From the NCBI RefSeq assembly GCF_010122465.1, contig NZ_WLZY01000014.1:1-64000 (forward strand): a stretch of DNA of 64,000 bases. Direction: 5' to 3'. A program made the translations under genes and the position numbers. The DNA is from Phytoactinopolyspora mesophila (GTDB taxonomy: Bacteria > Actinomycetota > Actinomycetes > Jiangellales > Jiangellaceae). Shown one piece after another: positions 58,932 through 64,000 of this stretch (its first letter is position 1; every line of letters starts with the position of its first letter). Under the pieces are notes generated by a model. It saw only the letters and a program-made list of their open reading frames with translations. It did no database searches and was not told where the DNA came from.

Positions 58932-61343
58932 ATGAGCGAAGAATCGGCCCCTGAAACGGGCCTGACCAAGTCAGGCCCGAAATATCGCGTTACCAGCACT
59001 CGCAAGAGGGGCTGGCGGCGATTCGTCACGTGGAAGGCGTTCCTCCTCTACTTCCTGGGACTGATCCTCGCCATGTGCGTCGCGGTGGCCGTCGCGTTCG
59101 TGACCATCGACGTCCCGGAGGCGAACGACTTCTCGACGTCCGAGTCGACGATCATCTACCACGACGACGGCGAGAACGAGCTGGGCCGCTTCAGTGCCGA
59201 AAATCGGGAGACGGTGGACTCCGAGCAGATTTCGGAGACCCTCAAGCAGGCGGTGGTAGCTGCCGAGGACCGGTCGTTCTACGACAACCCCGGTTTCTCC
59301 GTCACGGGTATCGGCCGCGCGGCGTGGGACCAGATTCGCGGCAGTGCCTCCGCCGGAGGCGGGTCCACGATCACTCAGCAGTACGTGAAGAACTACTACC
59401 TCACCCAGGACCAGACCTGGAGCCGTAAGCTCCAGGAAATCGTCATCGCGGTCAAGATCGATCAGGACATTGACAAAGACCAGATCCTGACCAACTATCT
59501 GAACACGATCTGGTTCGGCCGCGGCACCTACGGTGTGCAGACCGCCTCCCAAGCGTATTTCGGGACCGATGTGTCCGAGCTGGATCTGGCTCAGAGCGCC
59601 GCGCTCGCCACGATCTTGCGTTCACCCGCCCGCTACGACCCAGCGGTCAGCGAGGACAACGCGACGCGGTTCGAGCAGCGTTTCGACTACGTGCTCGACG
59701 GCATGGTGGTCACCGGAGCCATCGACGAACAGACCGCCGCCGAGACCGAGCCGCCCGAGATCGAGCCGGAGAACCGGCAGAATCGCCTCGGTGGCCCGCA
59801 CGGATACCTGTTGACAATGGTCCGCGACGAGCTGCTCGAGCTCGGATTCGACGAGGCCGAGATCGAGACCGGTGGGCTTCGGGTCACGACGTCGTTCAAC
59901 GCCCAGGCGCAGCGGGCCGCTGTCCGGGCGGTCGACGAAGAGCGCCCCACCGAGGACGCCGAGCGGGTGAACGTCGGACTCGCCTCCGTGAAGCCCGGCG
60001 ACGGCGGTATCGCCGCGATCTACGGCGGCCCCGACGCGGTTGAGCAAAGCCGCAACGACGCATTGGCCCGGATTCAGCCCGGCTCCACGATCAAGCCCTT
60101 CACCCTGGTTGCGGGGCTCGAAGAAGGCTATGCGCTGACCAGCAGGTTCGCTGGGAACTCGCCGTACGAGCAGGTGGACCTGGGGCCGCCAGTGCGCAAC
60201 CAGGGGGATCAGTCCTGGGGCTGGTCCGTGGACCTGCTGGAGTCCATGGAACGTTCGGTGAACACCGCGTTCGTGGACCTGACCTGGACGATCAATTCAC
60301 AGACGGTCGTGGACGCGCTCGTGCGTGCGGGTATTCCGGAGGACGCACCCGGCCTGGAGGCCAACCCGCGGGTCACGCTCGGTATCGCTGCCCTGACCCC
60401 GCTTGAGATGGCCGAGGCATACGCCACGCTCGCCGCACAGGGCATCCACGCGGAGCCGTACACGGTCTCGGAGGTGGTCGATAGCTCCGGCGAGGTGCTG
60501 TACGAGCGGGAGATCGAGACGCAGCGCGTGTTCGATGCCGACATCACCGCCGATGTGACGTACGCGCTCACGCAGGTGATCGAGAGCTGGCGCGGCACCG
60601 GGCAGACGGTCCGCGACCTGAACCTCGGCCGCCCGGTCGCCGGCAAGACAGGTACTCACGAAGACTTGACCTCGTGGTTCGCCGGCTACACCCCCCAGCT
60701 GGCCACCACCGTGGCGTACTTCCGCGGTGAAGGTGCCGAGGCCGGCACTGAATCGTTGCGCGGCGTGGCAGGGATGGATGTCTTCTTCGCCGGTCAGTAT
60801 CCGGCGCGGACATGGACCGCCTTCATGCGTGCGGCACTGGACGGTATTCCGCCTGAGGAGTTCCCGGAGCGAGCCAACGTCAATGGTTACGTCCCGGCCG
60901 CTCCGCCCAGCGGTGGCGGCGGAGGCGGCGGAGGCGGCGGTGGCGGCGGTGGCGATGACTCCGGCCGCGGCGACGAGGGCGGAGACGACTCCGGCGACGA
61001 CGGCGGCGCCGATGAGAACGGCGCTGATGAGAACGGTGGCGACGACTCCGGCGACGACGGTGGTGCCGATGAGAACGGTGGCGACGACGGCGGTGCCGAT
61101 GAGAACGGTGGCGACGACGGCGGTGCCGATGAGGGCGGTGCCGATGAGAACGGTGGCGACGACGGCGGCGACGAATGGGATGGCGGCGACGACGGCGGCA
61201 ATGACGGCGGCGGCGACGACGGCGGCACGGACGACGGCGGCAATGACGGGGGCGGCGACGACGGCGGGGGCGACGACGGCACGGATACGAACCAGGCGCT
61301 CACGTCGAGGAACGAGCGACCGGCCCCGCATCGACGTTCCTGA
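58932..61343 (+). CDS. class A penicillin-binding protein (transglycosylase/transpeptidase)
   Basis: An 803-residue bifunctional peptidoglycan synthase with one N-terminal membrane segment (about 35-60). The glycosyltransferase (GT51) domain contains VVAAEDRSFYDNPGFSVTG and GGSTITQQYVKNYY. The transpeptidase has the active-site GSTIKPF (serine near residue 387), SVNTAF and KTGT (lysine near residue 572). Residues about 660-785 are a tail of Gly, Asp, Glu and Ala repeats (DDGGADENGG) encoded by a 30-base-like repeat. The tail is likely outside the membrane and unstructured, possibly binding cations or the wall. Confidence 0.88.
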   Translation: MSEESAPETGLTKSGPKYRVTSTRKRGWRRFVTWKAFLLYFLGLILAMCVAVAVAFVTIDVPEANDFSTSESTIIYHDDGENELGRFSAENRETVDSEQISETLKQAVVAAEDRSFYDNPGFSVTGIGRAAWDQIRGSASAGGGSTITQQYVKNYYLTQDQTWSRKLQEIVIAVKIDQDIDKDQILTNYLNTIWFGRGTYGVQTASQAYFGTDVSELDLAQSAALATILRSPARYDPAVSEDNATRFEQRFDYVLDGMVVTGAIDEQTAAETEPPEIEPENRQNRLGGPHGYLLTMVRDELLELGFDEAEIETGGLRVTTSFNAQAQRAAVRAVDEERPTEDAERVNVGLASVKPGDGGIAAIYGGPDAVEQSRNDALARIQPGSTIKPFTLVAGLEEGYALTSRFAGNSPYEQVDLGPPVRNQGDQSWGWSVDLLESMERSVNTAFVDLTWTINSQTVVDALVRAGIPEDAPGLEANPRVTLGIAALTPLEMAEAYATLAAQGIHAEPYTVSEVVDSSGEVLYEREIETQRVFDADITADVTYALTQVIESWRGTGQTVRDLNLGRPVAGKTGTHEDLTSWFAGYTPQLATTVAYFRGEGAEAGTESLRGVAGMDVFFAGQYPARTWTAFMRAALDGIPPEEFPERANVNGYVPAAPPSGGGGGGGGGGGGGGDDSGRGDEGGDDSGDDGGADENGADENGGDDSGDDGGADENGGDDGGADENGGDDGGADEGGADENGGDDGGDEWDGGDDGGNDGGGDDGGTDDGGNDGGGDDGGGDDGTDTNQALTSRNERPAPHRRS
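60909..61285 (+). repeat. tandem repeat encoding the Gly/Asp tail of the PBP
   Basis: A GGCGG-rich run starts the tail and then units of about 30 bases of the type GACGACGGCGGTGCCGATGA repeat imperfectly to about 61285. Such tandem repeats change in number by slippage, so tail length may vary between strains. The opposite strand shows spurious long open frames because of the repeat. Confidence 0.75.
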
Positions 61344-61393
61344 GTAGGGCCGTGTTCAGGAACGCTCCGCGGCCTCAGGCCGCGGGAAGAATG

Positions 61394-64000
61394 TCATCGG
61401 AGATGGTCCGGAATGAGCGCGAGGTTCTGGATCGCGGCCAGACCATACTGGGAGGCGTCGTTGGTGGACACGAACGGCGCTTCGTCGACGGGCGTGAGCA
61501 CACCGGAACCATCGATCCGCGTCGTCGACCACTGGGCGGTGCGCTGCAACGGGTTGGTGTTGAGCTGATCGCCGATGTCGTGGTGGAACGCCTCCCACGC
61601 GCGCTCGGCCAGCTCCGGATCGCCGTCGTGTGCCGCCGCGTACGCGGTGAGCCTGCTGTGTGCCTGGATCAGCGAGATGCCGCGTAGCCGGAGGCCGAGC
61701 TTGCTCTCCTGCTCTTCCGCCGAGGCGAGATAGAGTCGGCAGTACTGCAGCCACGCTTCCTCGAACTCCGGAACCTCGAGCGAGGTGCCCCGGGTCAGCG
61801 AGATGAGTTCTGAGCAGACCTCGACCAGGCCGAACACCGCGGAAAGGTGAGAGACCGCGATCTGTTCACGCGTGACATCGAGCCGGCCAGTGGTGAGGTC
61901 AAGCCGGGCGTCGCCGGTCAGGAATCCGTTGGGCAGTGTGCCGATGTCCTCCATCGTGGCCAGCAGTTTGTCCCGGACGGCGTCGTCGCCGGTGCGTTCC
62001 CATTCGGTGAGCCAGCCAGCCGCCAGTGCGCCCCAGTCGGTCCCGAGTCCGACTGACAACGCGGACGGGTCCGGTGTGTAGACGTCCCCGCGGACCTTTC
62101 GGGCCGGGTCTATCGCGACGAACGTCCGCTCGGCGCTCGCCTGCTCACGCATGAGATCGCCGGTGCGTTCGTCGGCCGTGAGGTAGTAGAAGAAGCGACG
62201 GTAGGCGGCATTGGAGATGCGGAGCTGCTTGCAACTGCAGCCCCAATGCTGCACGTTGTGCCGGGAGCCCAACCCTGCCCACCGGCCCAGGTGATAGACG
62301 TCGACTTCGCCGGTGTGCCGTGTCATCGCTTCGGCTAGCCGGAACACATGTGGGTGTCCGGTGCGCAGGAACTGATACCAGAGCCAGAGGTCAGGGGAGA
62401 GTTCGGAGTTGTCCCACGCGTACCCGCCGACGTCGTAGCGCCACTGGTGCCGGTCGGGGTCGTAGGTGTGCATGACGTCGCCGTAGTGCCAGAACCCGTA
62501 CCACCGGCGTTGTTCCTGCTGAGTGATGTAGAAGTCGACGAGGAAATCCAGCCGGTCCTCGATGGCCGCTCGCTCGGGTGTGGAGCGGTCGGCCGGAGCC
62601 CAATCGCCGAAGACACCCGCACTGTGCAGGCGAGCGGGGCTGGGCACAAGAAGGGGCGGGTCGTTGAGCGCGGCCGCGTGGCTCGCGAGCTCGTCGTTCG
62701 GGGGTGTGGCGGCGTAGGCGCGCAAGACCAGTTCGTGGGTGCGGGCGACCCCGTGCGGATCGCCGAAGCCCGGCTCGTAATCCTCGTAGGTGATCTCCAA
62801 ACCCTCGAGCTGCTCGGCGAAGGTGTCCTGGCCGAGGCCGTCGTGGTAGAAGCGAAGATCCATAGCCGGAGCCGACGGCGACCACATCCAGGCGGTGACG
62901 GTAGCTGTGTCCGATGCGGCGCCCCGGATGTCGAGCCGGGTCGGGTGCGCCTTCCAGAAGTCGCGCAGGCCGATCGCCAGCCCGCCGCTCACACCTCCGG
63001 CGTAGGCGTATCCAGCGGCCCGGGTGGAGGCTGGGATGGTGACCCATCCGGTGTCCTGAGCGGTGCGTTTGCGGAGTGTGAAGCCGTCGGCGCTGGGTTG
63101 TTCGAGAGTCCAGTCGCTCCACGTAGGGATCAGATGGGCTCGTTGGGACACCGCGGTATCCCAGTCCTGGACCGGGCCACAAGGGCGTCCGTCGACCTGT
63201 GCGGCGCGGAACTGCTCGCCGGGGTCGCGCCGCAGCCCCGTAATACCGCGGACAGCTTCGGTGTGGAATCCCGGCCGATGGTCCGCGCCGGCTGGGCCGG
63301 CCAGGCGAACGTGGCGGTCGTGCGGCTCGTCGCGCATCGGCACGTCGGCCCGTAGTCCGAGGCCGGCGAGGAAGTCCTGCTCCGCCGCGCCATCCCAGAT
63401 GACGGTGTGCACGACCCGCACGTCGTCGCTTCCCGCGTAGAAGTAGAGGCGGACCGAGAACGGCAGCCAAGGACCCCGGCCGCCCCGAGTGTCGCCGTCG
63501 CTGGTGTGCCGGCCCTCGAGGAGCAGGACAGCCCGGATCGGCCCCTCCTGCTCGACGGTGACCGATTCGACCCGGCCGGACAGCTCCTCCCGGACAGCGG
63601 AGCCGCCGTCATCGGCTGTTGGTTCCGCCTGCCACAGGCTGGTCAGGCGTACGTCTCGAGCGACCACCTGCCCGTCCCGGCTGGCCGAGCTGAGCAGGAC
63701 GGAGCCGACGCGGTCGACGGTCCAGGTGACCACGCCCGTGTCGACGACGACGCCGGCGCCGCTTGTCGTGACGGTGACCGGTGTATCCGGCTGGGTTGGG
63801 GCGCCGCCGGGCACGAGTTGGTACGACGGGCTCGGGTCGGGTTGCGGCGACATCGCGTGCGCAGACCATTTGACTGAGCCGTCCGGCCAGGTCGCTGTCA
63901 CCCAACTCTGCACCGGAACGCCGGCACTGTCGTCGCGGCGAAGCCCGAAGGACGAGCCCCCGGGCACGACCCCCCGCGGCCACGGCACGCCCCAGGTGGT
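61394..64000 (-). CDS. polysaccharide-degrading RIFT-barrel protein (PL26 rhamnogalacturonan lyase-like), partial
   Basis: The C-terminal 868 codons of a large protein whose start lies beyond the right edge (the frame is open to 64000, reading TTWGVPWPRGVVPGG). The N-terminal part has GSSFGLRRDDSAGVPVQSWV and TATWPDGSVKWSA, the middle GFWHYGDVMHTYDPDRHQWR and YDVGGYAWDNSELSPDLWLW, and the C-terminal region is an alpha-barrel. This pattern resembles the PL26/exo-rhamnogalacturonan lyase family. It probably acts on plant or microbial polysaccharide outside the cell. The catalytic residues could not be fixed. Confidence 0.6.
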   Translation of the reverse strand, partial: TTWGVPWPRGVVPGGSSFGLRRDDSAGVPVQSWVTATWPDGSVKWSAHAMSPQPDPSPSYQLVPGGAPTQPDTPVTVTTSGAGVVVDTGVVTWTVDRVGSVLLSSASRDGQVVARDVRLTSLWQAEPTADDGGSAVREELSGRVESVTVEQEGPIRAVLLLEGRHTSDGDTRGGRGPWLPFSVRLYFYAGSDDVRVVHTVIWDGAAEQDFLAGLGLRADVPMRDEPHDRHVRLAGPAGADHRPGFHTEAVRGITGLRRDPGEQFRAAQVDGRPCGPVQDWDTAVSQRAHLIPTWSDWTLEQPSADGFTLRKRTAQDTGWVTIPASTRAAGYAYAGGVSGGLAIGLRDFWKAHPTRLDIRGAASDTATVTAWMWSPSAPAMDLRFYHDGLGQDTFAEQLEGLEITYEDYEPGFGDPHGVARTHELVLRAYAATPPNDELASHAAALNDPPLLVPSPARLHSAGVFGDWAPADRSTPERAAIEDRLDFLVDFYITQQEQRRWYGFWHYGDVMHTYDPDRHQWRYDVGGYAWDNSELSPDLWLWYQFLRTGHPHVFRLAEAMTRHTGEVDVYHLGRWAGLGSRHNVQHWGCSCKQLRISNAAYRRFFYYLTADERTGDLMREQASAERTFVAIDPARKVRGDVYTPDPSALSVGLGTDWGALAAGWLTEWERTGDDAVRDKLLATMEDIGTLPNGFLTGDARLDLTTGRLDVTREQIAVSHLSAVFGLVEVCSELISLTRGTSLEVPEFEEAWLQYCRLYLASAEEQESKLGLRLRGISLIQAHSRLTAYAAAHDGDPELAERAWEAFHHDIGDQLNTNPLQRTAQWSTTRIDGSGVLTPVDEAPFVSTNDASQYGLAAIQNLALIPDHLR

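Noticed and set aside
60297-61331. Long minus-strand Ala/Val-rich frame opposite the PBP tail
   Set aside because: It is created by the tandem repeat coding for the Gly/Asp tail and has no start or domain.
1-64000. CRISPR array, tRNA or rRNA genes
   Set aside because: No regularly spaced repeat set, no tRNA-like cloverleaf and no rRNA sequence was seen anywhere in the window.

Overview
The window is high-GC actinobacterial chromosome. Evidence for this is the GC-rich third codon positions, the frequent GTG and TTG starts, a SigB/SigF-type sigma factor, an Rv2629-like protein, a sugar ABC importer with no ATPase of its own, and many TetR, WYL and ROK regulators. Gene style suggests a Jiangella- or Nocardioides-like actinomycete, but no rRNA or other marker in the window fixes the species. 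I saw no tRNA, rRNA, CRISPR array or replication origin.

Bases 1-10,600 form an accessory island. An IS1380-family element is broken by an IS1634-family element, and a 278-bp piece of IS1380 occurs on both sides of the insertion. Between this element and a second 120-bp IS1380 end (6281-6400) lie a three-segment membrane protein of lower GC, a VapBC toxin-antitoxin pair and a coupled regulator cluster (truncated HTH gene, 47-aa ORF, GntR). Beyond it are a small membrane protein, a DUF4365 protein, an AbiE toxin-antitoxin pair with a palindromic promoter, and an excisionase-like HTH protein.

Bases 10,700-29,600 hold small metabolic and regulatory units: a lipoprotein, a DHFR-like reductase, a GH65 phosphorylase with its beta-phosphoglucomutase, gene remnants (TetR-like and WYL-like), a frameshifted LVIVD-repeat secreted protein, WYL regulator/epoxide hydrolase, TetR/MMPL exporter, aldo-keto reductase/HxlR, a secreted GHL10 hydrolase, a flavin-type PPOX protein/WYL regulator, and RidA. 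Several divergent pairs have clear palindromic operators.

Bases 29,600-46,850 hold a short transketolase, a possible three-gene unit (CxxC protein, ATP-grasp ligase, CocE/NonD hydrolase), a type II NADH dehydrogenase split by an in-frame TGA, an Rv2629-like protein, a sigma factor, Tex, a WXG-motif small protein with a large companion protein, and gntK-gnd for gluconate use.

Bases 46,970-54,700 are a complete alpha-glucoside operon on the minus strand: ROK regulator, two permeases, binding protein, GH15-like and GH31 enzymes. After it come two VOC proteins, TetR/ABC exporter, DoxX, a class A penicillin-binding protein with a long Gly/Asp tail, and a PL26-like polysaccharide enzyme running off the right edge.

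The most unusual signal is a set of palindromic elements. Four distinct types share a TGATC(A/G)TG core: two 91%-identical 88-bp copies, a nested 127-bp palindrome, a hairpin near 54.8 kb, and one inserted in frame inside the GH31 gene. A further nested palindrome at 27.4-27.6 kb has the same layout without the core.
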